In this document: piece by piece, positions 33,310-43,331 of the stretch
Layout: each line of letters opens with the position of its first letter
How positions within the stretch are numbered: the stretch's first letter is position 1
Assembly: GCA_037954665.1 (NCBI GenBank)
Contig: JBBMOL010000082.1
Span: forward strand, 1,302,001-1,366,000
Direction of reading: 5' to 3'
Length of the DNA: 64,000 bases
From: Laguncularia racemosa
Taxonomy: Eukaryota; Streptophyta; Magnoliopsida; Myrtales; Combretaceae
Position numbers and translations under genes: made by a program
The notes under the pieces: model-generated
What the model was told of the DNA's origin: nothing
The model's database searches: none
Seen by the model: the letters and a program-made list of their open reading frames with translations, nothing else

Positions 33310-33913
33310 TGTAAATACTTGCTTAAGAGAGGGTTTGAGGAGGCTTATTTTGCAGAACAAACACTTCACATTTCGTGAGAGGGCTTAGGGTTTTCCCAAT
33401 TCCAAATTCTCTTATCAATTTAAGTCCCAAGAAGTTGAAATTGTGGCGAGTGCAACATCTTGAAATTGTGAGTTATATCAATTTCATTTTGTTGTGATTT
33501 CTTTTGTTCTCTAGTGTGTCATATCTAGGGTTGAATTGAGATATTTCTTGGTCAGATATCCTTGTTGTTATTCACGAATTCTTGTGATTATTTGAAGGAA
33601 TTATCATATTGATCCAATTCATCTTTAAGGATTTCCTTGATAACGTGATTTTCACCATTGGAAAGGGATTGTTTTGTTATGGTTTTTCTTTGTCAAATTG
33701 AGGCTTCATTTGCGTGGATTATATGAAATTAGAGTGTTGTTAGAAGGAATTTTCATTGAGGTGTTCTGATTATATCATTGGTTGTTTGAATTTCATCATT
33801 TCATCATTAGGGTTCATTTGAAAAGTGTCATTTTTGGATCCGATTTTGCCTTGACTTGAGATAGTTATTCTTAAGTCTTTTGGATGTGCTTTTAAGTGTG
33901 TTTAGGCACATCA
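33310..33913 (+). repeat. 3' LTR of B1, second part
   Basis: Resumes TGTAAATACTTGC and ends GGCACATCA; with 27852-28295 it makes a complete 1043-bp LTR after removing the target duplication. Followed by GAAAA. Confidence 0.92.
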
Positions 33914-33918
33914 GAAAA

Positions 33919-34720
33919 AGACTAGCCTCTAGTGGAATGGGGTAAGACAGGGGTAAAAGACATCACTACTGCAAAGTAGAACATCAAGATGTGTAGCCCC
34001 TCCTCTTTAGATCAAAAAACTGCCTTTAGCACTCACTGTAACAAGCTCAGATGTTAAATGTCCCAGATGTTACGGACTCCATGAATTAAGAGACTGTAGA
34101 TGGCTAGATAGGGCATGTTTATCTTATGGGAAGACTAGGTACATTAGTAGACATTACATTGAAAAGTCAATTCCCCTAATCTCCTATCATGTATGCAACC
34201 AAAGGGGATATAAGGCAATCAACTGTCCTTAAAGGCAAATCAAGAATCAGAGAAGGCTAGTTCAACAAGTAGTTAAACCTTTAATGAGAGGATAAGGAGG
34301 TAGACCACAGATAGGAGCTCCTTGACAAAGAGTTCCTACTAGGGTCTTTGCCATTCACCAACAATAGCACTAAGATATTCCAGATGTGGACAACATTAAA
34401 GGTATGCTTCCAGTACACTCCTAGAATGCATCTATGTCCTCTTTGTCTGAACATTTTGTTTATGCATGTGCATTGAATGTTGAAAACATGAATGACTGCC
34501 TGGATGTTAGTACTCCTTTGGGAGTAAGAGGAAGAATAAGTAAGATATGCATTAGAGTGAAAATAGAAATACATGGTAGGGTGATGCCAGCAAATCTCTT
34601 GGTGTTGGAAATGATAGAGTTTGACATTATACTGGATGTTAGTTAGCTATCAAAATATCATGCCACCATTGACTATCACAACATGGAGGTGCAGTTTAAT
34701 ATACTAGGGGGTAGGTATTT
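33919..34720 (+). pseudogene. C1 gag zinc-knuckle region and protease remnant
   Basis: One clear CCHC knuckle (CPRCYGLHELRDC, about 34060-34100) is followed by two degenerate ones (CLSYGKTRYISRHY and CNQRGYKAINC). A protease C-terminal half follows: SEHFVYACALNVE ... RVMPANLLVLEMIEFDIIL ... LSKYHATIDY (34434-34680). The active-site DSGA segment expected before SEHF is missing or destroyed, and the usual GMDWLSKY reads DVS-stop-LSKY. Not functional. Confidence 0.8.
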
Positions 34721-35604
34721 TGAATACAAGTTAGAAGTGCAAATACCCATTAGATTGCCTACCTATGAGATGTGGGGAAAAAGTGTACTGGTAACCATAT
34801 CTATTGAAGCTAGTGAAGAAGTTAGGATGGAAGAAGTACTAATAGTGAGGGAATTTCCTTATGTGTTTTTAGAAAATCTTCCTGGTTTATCCCCAACCAA
34901 GGAAATAGAATTCAACATCGACTCGGTATAGGGTAAAGTACCCGTATTAAAACCAGTCTGTAGGATGGCACCAGTAGAATTGGAAGAATTAAGGAAACAA
35001 TTACAAGAACTACAAGATAATGGTTTTATAAGACCCAATATCTCTCCTTAGAGTGCACTAGTCCTATTTGTAAAGAAAAAGGATGGAAGCATGAGACTCT
35101 ATATAGACTATAGAGAGTTAAATAAGGTCACAATAAAGAACAAGTATTCTCTTCCAATGATAGATGACCCGTTTGACCAGTTGTAGGGAGCTTAGGTGTT
35201 CTCCAAGGTAGATCTGAGATTAGGCTATCATCAACTCAAAATCAGAGAAGAGGACATCCAAAAAACAGCATTTTGAACTAGGTATAAACATTATGAGTTT
35301 CTAGTAATGCCCTTTGGACTAACAAATGCACCAGCTACATTCATGGATTTAATGAATGGAGTATTCAAGGATTTCTTAGATAAATTTGTAATCATCTTTA
35401 GAGACGATATCCTAATATACTCTAAAAGTACTGAAGAGCATAAAGAGCACTTGTGACTAGTATTGGGTAGGCTATAAGATGAAAAGTTGTATGCCAAATT
35501 CAGCAAATGTGAATTCTAGTTGGAATAAGTAGTCTTCTTAGGTCATTTTGTTAACTAGGATAGAATATTTATGGACTTAGAAAAGGTAAGAATGATAGCA
35601 GACA
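34721..35604 (+). pseudogene. C1 reverse transcriptase, interrupted by D1
   Basis: Recognisable blocks in order: EFPYVFLENLPGLSPTKEIEF, LRKQLQELQDNGFIRP, LFVKKKDGSMRL, YSLPMIDD, VFSKVDLRLGYHQL, MPFGLTNAPATFMDLMN, and the catalytic box FVIIFRDDILIYS, in which the usual Ile or Met before DD is Arg. Stops are frequent and often stand for Gln (for example GA-stop-VFS near 35190). The frame is broken at 35604 after VRMIAD by D1 and resumes at 41160 with the expected tryptophan-histidine segment. Confidence 0.88.
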
Positions 35605-35834
35605 TGATGAGATCCGGGATGAGAGCTAAGCCGGAAGAAGAAATGTGGATCCTCTTGAAGTGCCGCCTAGACCGATCATAAGAAATCGAGCAAAACGACT
35701 CAAGGAAGCACTTAACGGGTTGATAAAGGATGTCTACGAAGCCGAGAAGGATTGGGTCAATCATGAAGTTGGAACGGATTGGAACAACCATGGGAAGACC
35801 CTTGCTCTTATACAAGTCACACCGGACACGGGTT

Positions 35835-36110
35835 GAAGAGGGCGTGTACTTTCAAGGCACAGCCGTGTAGGACTCTCAAGATTGCCTAGAATCATACACG
35901 GCTAGATACACGGTTTAAAGGCACGGCTGTGTATGGAGTCAAGCAAATCCACATAAAGATACACGGCTAAAGTACACGGGTGTGTATGTTGCCAGAAGTT
36001 GCATAGAAAGATACATGGTCAAAGTACACGGGCGTGTATGTTGCCAGAAGTTGCACAGACAAGTACATGGCCAAAGTACACGGGCGTGTACACAGGCCGT
36101 GTATCCCCTG
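35835..36110. repeat. CACGGCCGTG-type minirepeats in the D1 LTR
   Basis: Short motifs (A/G)CACGGC(C/T)GTGTA and TACACGG are scattered, and three units of about 52 bp (AAGTACACGGGCGTGTATG + TTGCCAGAAGTTGCA) stand in tandem at 35955-36110. The matching array in the 3' LTR is about 40481-40755. Confidence 0.85.
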
Positions 36111-36198
36111 TCGGCCAGCTTGTTCTGTTTCGCGTTTCTATGTCACTTAACTAAACTACGTCATTTTAGACTTGTTTTTACACGAATTGTAACCCTAG

Positions 36199-36205
36199 TA
36201 TAAAA
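36199..36205 (+). promoter_or_regulatory. TATA box of the D1 5' LTR
   Basis: TATAAAA in the context CCCTAGTATAAAAGCTCC, with a C/T-rich stretch downstream; the same motif is at 40845-40851 in the 3' LTR. Position in the LTR fits a promoter. Not tested. Confidence 0.55.
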
Positions 36206-36511
36206 GCTCCTAGGGTTTAGAACAACATAGATAGACATCTTTGAACATTAAACACTTTTGAGAGGCACCTCTCTTGGTTCTTCAAGAACTAAATCGAACT
36301 TATCGGATTGATTTCCGTGGTGTTCATCCCGACTTATCAATCGGTCTTCCATCCCGATTGTGGCGTCTTCACTTTTATACCAAGGTTCTTATCTCGCTTA
36401 TAGACAACGGGTCGCGGTTTTCCACTTTAGGTGTTTGGGCATCTTAGGCAATGAATTTCCGAACGTATTGGTATTGGGTTTCGTCACGGGTTAGTGTGGG
36501 TCGTATCAGTT

Positions 36512-36523
36512 TGGTATCAGAGC
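36512..36523 (+). promoter_or_regulatory. PBS of D1
   Basis: TGGTATCAGAGC, three bases after the LTR end; perfect tRNA-Met complement. The leader that follows (36524-37014) has A-rich runs and no gene. Confidence 0.9.
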
Positions 36524-37014
36524 TTAGGTTTGTCAAAACATCAAGTTCGGTTAAGGAAGGTAATATAAAAAACCCTAACTCCAATCGTTCATATCCATTG
36601 TTAGCATTCAATTCCGCAATATTAGTTGTCTTTGATAGTGTAGTATTTACTAGTCGATTGTAAAAAAAAAAAAAGAGTAAAAATCACGACAAAAAAAAAA
36701 AGAAGGGAAAAGAAAAGAAAAGAGAAACGTGATCAAAGGCCAAAAATAGAGAAAAAAAAATTCGGATAGAAAAATAGAGGAAAATTTTACAAAACCTAGA
36801 GTTGGTTTTGAATTCTACGGAAGGAAATTGGTGTAGTTCGGGTTAGTTCCAAGAGAATTGAGAGGAGGAAATTGGCGAGTCGATATCATCATTGTTGTGA
36901 GAATACACGAGTGACTGTGTGATATCATCATTTGAGCGAAACACGTAAGGGAGTTTATCGTGAGGTTTAATCATATATATATTTGTGTTGTACTAATCTT
37001 TTTCTGTAGGGACT

Positions 37015-40000
37015 ATGTCAAGACAACATTCTCCTGAAAGTGAGAGGGGAAGGTTTGATGCTAGGTTAGTAATTGAGGCATTGAGGGGAGAAATGAAGAG
37101 AATGTTCCAGGAGGGAATGGAACAAATTCATGAGACGGTAGAGCAAAGACTAGAGCAATCCACAAACGTATTCCAAAGGCGTAAGAGGGAGAGTCGTTCT
37201 AGGAGAGTGCCAAGGGATGGAGATGAAATGACGGATGATGAGTTGTATGAGCCTTCTGTTGGGAGTTATAGAGGTTATAGTGGTTGGAATAGAGGAACTA
37301 GAGAATGGGAAGATAGAGGAGATAGGAATAGAGAGGATGATCAATTGAGTAGCATAAAGATGAAGATTCCTCCATTCCATGGGAAGAATGATCCCGAGGC
37401 GTACTTAGAGTGGGAGAAGAAGGTGGAGATGGTGTTTGATTGTCACAACTATAGTGGGAGAAAGAAGGTGAAACTTGCTGCCATTGAATTTTCGGATTAT
37501 GCTATAGTGTGGTGAGATCAACTAATGTTGAATAGGAGAAGGAGTGGCGAGCCACCTATTGAGTCTTGGGAAGAGATGAAAAGAGTGATGAAGAAGTGGT
37601 TTGTGCCTGCGTATTACTATCGTGAACTGCACAACAAGTTGCAAACTCTGAGACAGGGAAGCCGAAGTGTGGATGAGTATTTCAAGGAGATGGAAGTCAC
37701 TATGATTAGGGCAAATGTAGAAGAGGATAGAGAGGCTACAATGGCTAGATTTCTTGCTGGGTTGAATAGAGAAATCCAAAATGTGGTTGAATTGCAGCAT
37801 TATGTAGAATTGGAGGATGTGGTTCACATGGCTATAAAGGTTGAGAACCAACACAAGAGGAAGGCTAGTAGTAATGCACGGTTGCAACAGGGTAGTGGTT
37901 CATCCACTTGGAAGACTAACCAATGGAAGAAAGAAGAAAAGCCTTTACCCACCAAACCAAAAGGGGAGCTGAGACAAGCGGGTTCTACTCCTGGTAATCA
38001 AGGTAACCCTGAATCTTCTACTTCTAGAAATCGTGACATTAGATGTTTTAAATGTCAAGGTAGAGGCCATATTGCTAGTCAATGTCCAAATAGGCGTGTG
38101 ATGGTTTTGCATGATGATGGAGAGTATGAGACTGAAGGGGATAGTGAAGAAGAGGATATGCCTCCATTAGAGGATGCTAGTGATGATGAGGAGCCTGCAA
38201 TGGGAAGGCTAGTGGCAGTAGTGAAGCGAGCGCTGAATGTGCAGGTGAAGGAAGAAGAGGAGGTGCAAAGAGAGAATATATTTCATACTAGATGTTATCT
38301 AGGAGATCACATTTGCAGCTTGATCATTGATGGAGGAAGTTGCACCAATGTAGTGAGTAATTTTATTGTTGAGAGGTTGGGGCTCAAAACTGTTAGACAC
38401 CCTAGTCCATATAAATTGCAGTGGTTGAATGATAGTGGTGAGACTAAGGTGAGGAAGCAAGCCTTAATTGGGTTTCACATTGGTAGGTATGAGGATGAGG
38501 TGTTATGTGATGTAGTGCCAATGCAAGCATGTCATGTGTTATTAGGGAGGCCATGGCAATTTGATAGGAAGGTTATTCATGATGGCTTTTCTAACAAGTA
38601 TACGCTTGTTTACCAAGGGAAGAGCTTTAATCTTAAACCGTTAACACCTAAGCAGGTGTATGAGGACTAGTTGTAGCTACAACAATCCTTTGCAAAACAT
38701 AAGGTGAGTGAAAAGCAAAGTGAGAGTGAGAGAGTAAAAGACAATGAGAAGAAAAAGGAATATAAAAGTCAAGATCAAAAGGAAAAGGAGAGGAAGGCTG
38801 GACAGAGTGTAAGAGGCCAAGTTGAAGGGGAATCAACTTTGGTGGTGAGTGAAAAGGAGAGGGCAGCCTTGCAAAAGGAGAGTTGTGTGGCAAGAGCAAG
38901 TGTAGTAAGGAGAGCGTTAGTGATGAGGCAACCTATGTTGTTGCTGGTTTTTAAGGAAACATGTTTGACTACTAACGACTTATCTAACTCTTTGCCTAGT
39001 GTGGTTGTGTCTTTTGTGTAGGACTTTGAAGATTTCTTTCTTGAGGAGATTCCAAAAGGATTACCACCTGTTCGTGGTATTGAGCACCAGATTGACCTTG
39101 TACCCGAAGCATCGATTCCAAACAAGCCAGCTTACAGGAACAGCCTAGAGGAAGCAAAGGAACTCCAAAGGCAGGTTGAAGAATTAATGGAGAAGGGGTA
39201 CGTGAGGGAGAGCATGAGTCCATGTGCAGTGCCCGTGACTTTGGTGCCTAAGAAGGATGGGACATAAAGAATGCGTGTTAATTGCCGCGCCAGCAACAAC
39301 ATCACGGTAAAGTATCGTCATACCATTCCTTGTTTAGATGACTTCTTAGAATGTTTATATGAGTATAGTGTCATTCCTCATGAGCCTTGGATAGACATTT
39401 CCATAGATTTTATGTTAGGATTATCTAGGCCTAGGCATGAACGAGATTCTCATTTTGTGGTTGTGGATAGGATTTTTAAAATGGTTCATTTCATTCCTTG
39501 TCATAAAACTGATCATGCTATACACATTGTTGATTTGTTCTTTAGAGAGGTAGTGCGTCCATATGGTATACCTAGTAGCATTGTTAGTGATCGGGGTGTA
39601 AAGATTTCGAGTCATTGTTGGAGAGTATTGTGGGAAAAGTAGGGAACTAAACTAATGTTTTCAACTATCCGTCACCCACAAACTGATGGGCAAATTGAGG
39701 TGGTTAACAGGACTTTAATTCAATTGTTAGGGGCAATCATAGAGAAGAACATTAGGACTTGGAAGGAATGCATACCATTTGTGGAGTTTGCATGTAATAG
39801 AGCTTTAAATAGCATTATTTATTGTTCACCATTTGAGATTGTGTATGGTTTTAACCCATTGGTTCCTATTTATTTATTACCATTGCCACTTAACAAATCT
39901 GTGAGTTTTGATGCTGATTTTAAGACAGATTTCGTGAGAAGGCTAAATATTGAGCGAAGAGTGGAGTAGTATGTGAAACAAGCCAACAAGGGTTGTCAAC

Positions 40001-40482
40001 AAGTTGTTTTTGAACCTGGAGATTGGATTTGGGTTCACATGCGCAAAGAGTAGATTCCCGTACAGCGTAGATCTAAATTACTTCCTAGAGGCGATGGACC
40101 AATTCAAATTCTTGAATACATCCATGATATAGCATACAAGAAAGATTTACCAGGTAAGTATCCAGTAAGTGTCACGTTTAATGTTACTGATTTGAGTCCA
40201 TTTGATGCAGGAAATGATTTGAGGACAAATCCTTTTCAAGAGGAGGGGAATGATGAGATCCGGGATGAGAGCCAAGCCGGAAGAAGAAATGTGGATCCTC
40301 TTGAAGTGCCGCCTGGACCGATCATAAGAAATCGAGCAAAACGACTCAAGGAAGCACTTAACGGGTTGATAAAGGATGTCCATGAAGCCGAGAAGGATTG
40401 GGTCAATCATGAAGTTGGAATGGATTGGAACAACCATGGGAAGACCCTTGCTCTTATACAAGTCACACCGGACACGGGTTGA
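37015..40482 (+). pseudogene. D1 gag-protease-pol in a single frame with nonsense codons and an in-frame RT/RNase H deletion
   Basis: Starts MSRQHSPESERGRFDARLV. Gag core: IPPFHGKNDPEAYLEWEKK, LRQGSRSVDEYFKEME. Knuckle CFKCQGRGHIASQC from 38044. Protease RENIFHTRC, active site IIDGGSCTNVVS (Asp codon 38329), HVLLGRPWQFDRK. A Lys/Glu-rich linker (38704-38850) leads to the RT N-terminus (FFLEEIPKGLPPVRGIEHQ, LVPKKDGT, 39022-39348). After DDFLE the sequence jumps to integrase (ISIDFMLG, IVSDRGVK, EVVNRTLIQ: all three D, D, E residues visible), then the PGDWIWVHMRKE and VNVTDLSPFDAGNDLRTNPF ends. The last 77 codons lie in the 3' LTR. In-frame stops are at 37513, 38668, 38674, 39019, 39265, 39640, 39967 and 40051; there is no frameshift. 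Confidence 0.88.
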
Positions 40483-41154
40483 AGAGGGCGTGTACTTTCA
40501 AGGCACGGCCGTGTAGGACTCTCAAGATTGCCTAGAATCATACACGGCTAGATACACGGTTAAAAGGCACGGCTGTGTATGGAGTCAAGCAAATCCACAG
40601 AAAGATACACGGCTAAAGTACACAGGCGTGTATGTTGCCAGAAGTTGCACAGAAAGATACATGGTCAAAGTACACGAGCGTGTATGTTGCCAGAAGTTGC
40701 ACAGACAAGTACACGGCCAAAGTACATGGGCGTGTACACAGGCCGTGTATCCCCTGTCGGCCAGCTTGTTCTGTTTCGCATTTTTATGTCACTTAACTAA
40801 ACTACGTCATTTTTGACTTGTTTTTACACGAATTGTAACCCTAGTATAAAAGCTCCTAGGGTTTAGAACAACATAGATAGACATCTTTGAACATTAAACA
40901 CTTTTGAGAGGCACCTCTCTTGGTTCTTCAAGAACTAAATCGAACTTATCGGATTGATTTCCGTGGCGTTCATCCCGACTTATCAATCGGTCTACCATCC
41001 CGATTATGGCGTCTTCACTTTTATACCAAGGTTCTTGTCTCGCTTATAGACAACGGGTCGCGGTTTTTCACTTTAGGTCTTTGGGCGTCTTAGGCAACGA
41101 ATTTCCGAACGTATTGGTATTGGGTTTCGTCACGGGTTGGCGTGGTTCGTATCA
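40251..41154 (+). repeat. 3' LTR of D1 (904 bp)
   Basis: Same length and ends as the 5' LTR, directly after the PPT AGAGGAGGGGAA. The polyprotein frame continues to the stop at 40480 and includes GPIIRNRAKRLKEALNGLI. Confidence 0.92.
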
Positions 41155-41159
41155 AGACT

Positions 41160-41700
41160 GGCACAAACTGAAAACGGTTACAGTAGTAAGAACCTTCCTA
41201 GGTCTAGCAGGCTACTATAAGAGATTTGTCGAAAGGTTTTCCAAAATAACAACTCCTCTCACCAAATTGACAAAGAAGAATGTGAAATTTGAATACGATG
41301 ATAGATGTGAAGCTAATTTTTAGATGCTTAAAGAGAAACTGATATCGGCGACAGTTTTGACTTTACCCAAGGGTAGAGAAGAGTTTACAGTTCATAGTGA
41401 TGCCTTAGTTCAAGGGTTAGGGTGTATATTGATGCAAGGTGGTCAAGTGATAGCATATGCATCTCGACAACTAAAGCAATATGAAAAGAACTACCCAACT
41501 CATGACTTAGAATTGGTAGCTGTAGTACTAGCTTTGAAGTTATGAAGGCATTATTTATATGGAGAAAGGTACAAAATCTTCACTGACCATAGAAGCCTAA
41601 AGTACATATTTACGTAAAAAGAGCTGAATATGAGACAAAGGAGGTGGTTAGAGTTAATTAAAGATTACGACCTGGAGATACAATACCATCTAAGAAAAGC
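41160..41700 (+). pseudogene. C1 end of RT and RNase H
   Basis: Resumes after D1 with TVVRTFLGLAGYYKRFVERFSKI (RT connection), then RNase H: EEFTVHSDALVQGLGCILMQ (first catalytic Asp present, the following Ala retained), VIAYASRQLKQYEKNYPTHDLELVAVV (catalytic Glu), TDHRSLKYIF (Asp). Stops at 41322, 41543 and 41616 break the frame. A further stretch RRWLELIKDYDLEIQYH follows. Confidence 0.85.
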
Positions 41701-43331
41701 CAATGTGGTGGTAAATACTCATAGTAGAAAGAAACAAGGCAATATAGCCACTCTAATCACTTTACAGAAGGAATTATTAGAAGACATGCGCAAAATGGAG
41801 TTAGAAGTTTTAACACAAGAAGTGGGAGCAAAAATGGCTACCTTAAGGATTCAGCCAACCATAATGGACATAATTAAATTGGGTCAGATGGATGATAAGG
41901 ATATTCAAGAGATCAAGAGTAGAATGGAATAAGCCAAGGCATTAAAATTTAACTTAGATGCAAAAGGGATCCTAAGGTATGAAATGAGACTATGTGTGCC
42001 AAGTGATGTAGAATTGAAGAGAGAAATAATGAAGGAGGCACATCACTTCGCCTACACAATATATCCCGGAAGTACTAAAATGTACAAGGACGTGAAGAGC
42101 TGTTATTGGTAAGGAAACATAAAGAGAGAAATAGCAGAATATGTAGCCAGATGACTCACATACCAGCAGATTAGAATAGAACACCAGAGACTGATTATAG
42201 AATTACAGCCACTTCTAATACCAAAGTGGAAATGGGAGCATGTGACAATGGACTTTGTTATAACCCTCCCAAGTTCTAGGGAAAAGCAGGATGTAGTTTA
42301 GGTTATAGTGGACAAATTGGCCATGTCTACTCATTTCATACCAATTTGAGTAGGATACAAATTGGAAAAATTGGCTTAGATATACATACAAGAGATAGTC
42401 AGACTGCATGGAGTGCTAGTGACAATCACTTCTAATAGAGACACAAGGTTTGTGAGTAGATTCTGGAGCAGCCTACATAAGGCATTAGGTAATAAACTAT
42501 AGTTCAATACAACATTCTACACATAAACAGATGATCATTTTTAAAGGACTATATAAATACTAGAAGATTTGCTCAAGGCATGTACACTAGACTTTAGAGG
42601 CAACTAGAATAAGCATATACCTCTAGTAGACTTTGCCTATAATAATAGTTACCCGGTAACCATCTAGATGGCACTATATGAATCTCTTTATGGAAGAAGG
42701 TGTAGATCCACACTAAATTAGGATGAAGTGGGAGAAAGATAAATGATGGGGCCGGAGCTAATACAAGAAGTAGTCAACAAAGTGAAGTTAATCCGACAGT
42801 GAATACAAACATCCTAATCTAGATAAAAGAACTATGCAAATAAGAGAAGATATCCTTTGGAATTCCAAGTGGGAGATAAGGTATTATTGAGAATTTCTCT
42901 AACAAAGGGAGTGATTAGATTCAGGCTGAGGGGAAAGCTAAACCCAAGGTATATAGGCCCATTTGAGATCTTGGAGAGAATAGGCATAGTGGCTTACAGG
43001 TTAGTTCTTCCACCAAATTTGGTCAGGGTACATAATGTATTCTATGTATCTATGCAGAGGAAGTATATACTGGCCTAGATCAGATAGAGGCTTTAGAATC
43101 ACTAAATCTGTAGCTAAATCTGACATCTTTAGAAAGGTTAATCAAGATTCTGGACACTAAGGAATGGGTGCTAAGACGGAAAACAATCCTTTATGTTAAA
43201 GTGCAATGGACAAACCAAACAGAAAGGGAAGCTATGTGGGAATTGGAAGTAGAAATGATGAAGAAGTATCCATAACTCTTCTAGAATCAAGTTCTTTCAA
43301 AGATGAAAGTTTTATAAGGGGGCAGGGGGAA
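41701..43331 (+). pseudogene. C1 integrase and chromodomain
   Basis: Decayed integrase with HHCC-like HH...CYW segment (about 42035-42180), core HVTMDFVITLPSSREK (first Asp, 42241-42290), a damaged second-Asp block (SNRDTRFVS, 42430-42455) and the GDKVLLRISLTKGVIRFR / GPFEILERIGIVAYRL C-terminal part (42870-43020). The chromodomain segment RILDTKEWVLRRKTILYVKVQW ... WELE lies at about 43145-43260. PPT AAGGGGGCAGGGGGAA precedes the 3' LTR. The chromodomain, normally binding heterochromatin marks, places C1 among the chromoviruses. Confidence 0.85.

Larger units (their letters stand above)
24784..33913 (+). mobile_element. Family B element B1, inserted in C1 gag and itself carrying B2
   Basis: Flanked by GAAAA (24779-24783 and 33914-33918). 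5' LTR 24784-25826 (1043 bp), PBS 25832-25843, leader to 26964, one open reading frame 26965-28035, PPT-like AGGCCCGAGGAGA ending at 27851, 3' LTR in two pieces, 27852-28295 and 33310-33913. Without B2 the 3' LTR is also 1043 bp. B1 has no zinc knuckle, protease or pol. Confidence 0.93.
35605..36508 (+). repeat. 5' LTR of D1 (904 bp)
   Basis: TGATGAGATCC...CGTATCA. Contains the CACGG/CCGTG minirepeats (35835-36110), TATAAAA at 36199-36205 and, at its start, sequence that in the 3' copy encodes the polyprotein end. Confidence 0.92.
35605..41154 (+). mobile_element. D1: chromovirus-type element with internal pol deletion, inserted between C1 RT and RNase H
   Basis: Both LTRs are 904 bp (35605-36508 and 40251-41154). 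Target-site duplication AGACA/AGACT (35600-35604 and 41155-41159, one mismatch). PBS 36512-36523, gag-protease-pol in one frame 37015-40482, PPT AGAGGAGGGGAA (40239-40250). Most of RT, all of RNase H and the integrase N-terminus are missing. By eye I count about 30 LTR mismatches, mostly transitions, so D1 is much younger than C1. Confidence 0.93.

Noticed and set aside
34434..34646. Possible env-like or extra gene between gag and RT of C1
   Set aside because: The residues SEHFVYA ... DIIL ... LSKYHATIDY are the C-terminal half of the protease; no signal peptide or env-like membrane protein occurs in any element.
35835..36110. Regularly spaced palindromic repeats that could suggest a CRISPR-like array
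   Set aside because: Plant LTR context, degenerate units, no unique spacers and an identical array in the partner LTR; it is an LTR-internal minisatellite.
38704..39021. Separate 105-codon Lys/Glu-rich gene
   Set aside because: It is in the same frame as D1 gag-protease upstream and RT downstream; it is the protease-RT linker between two nonsense codons.
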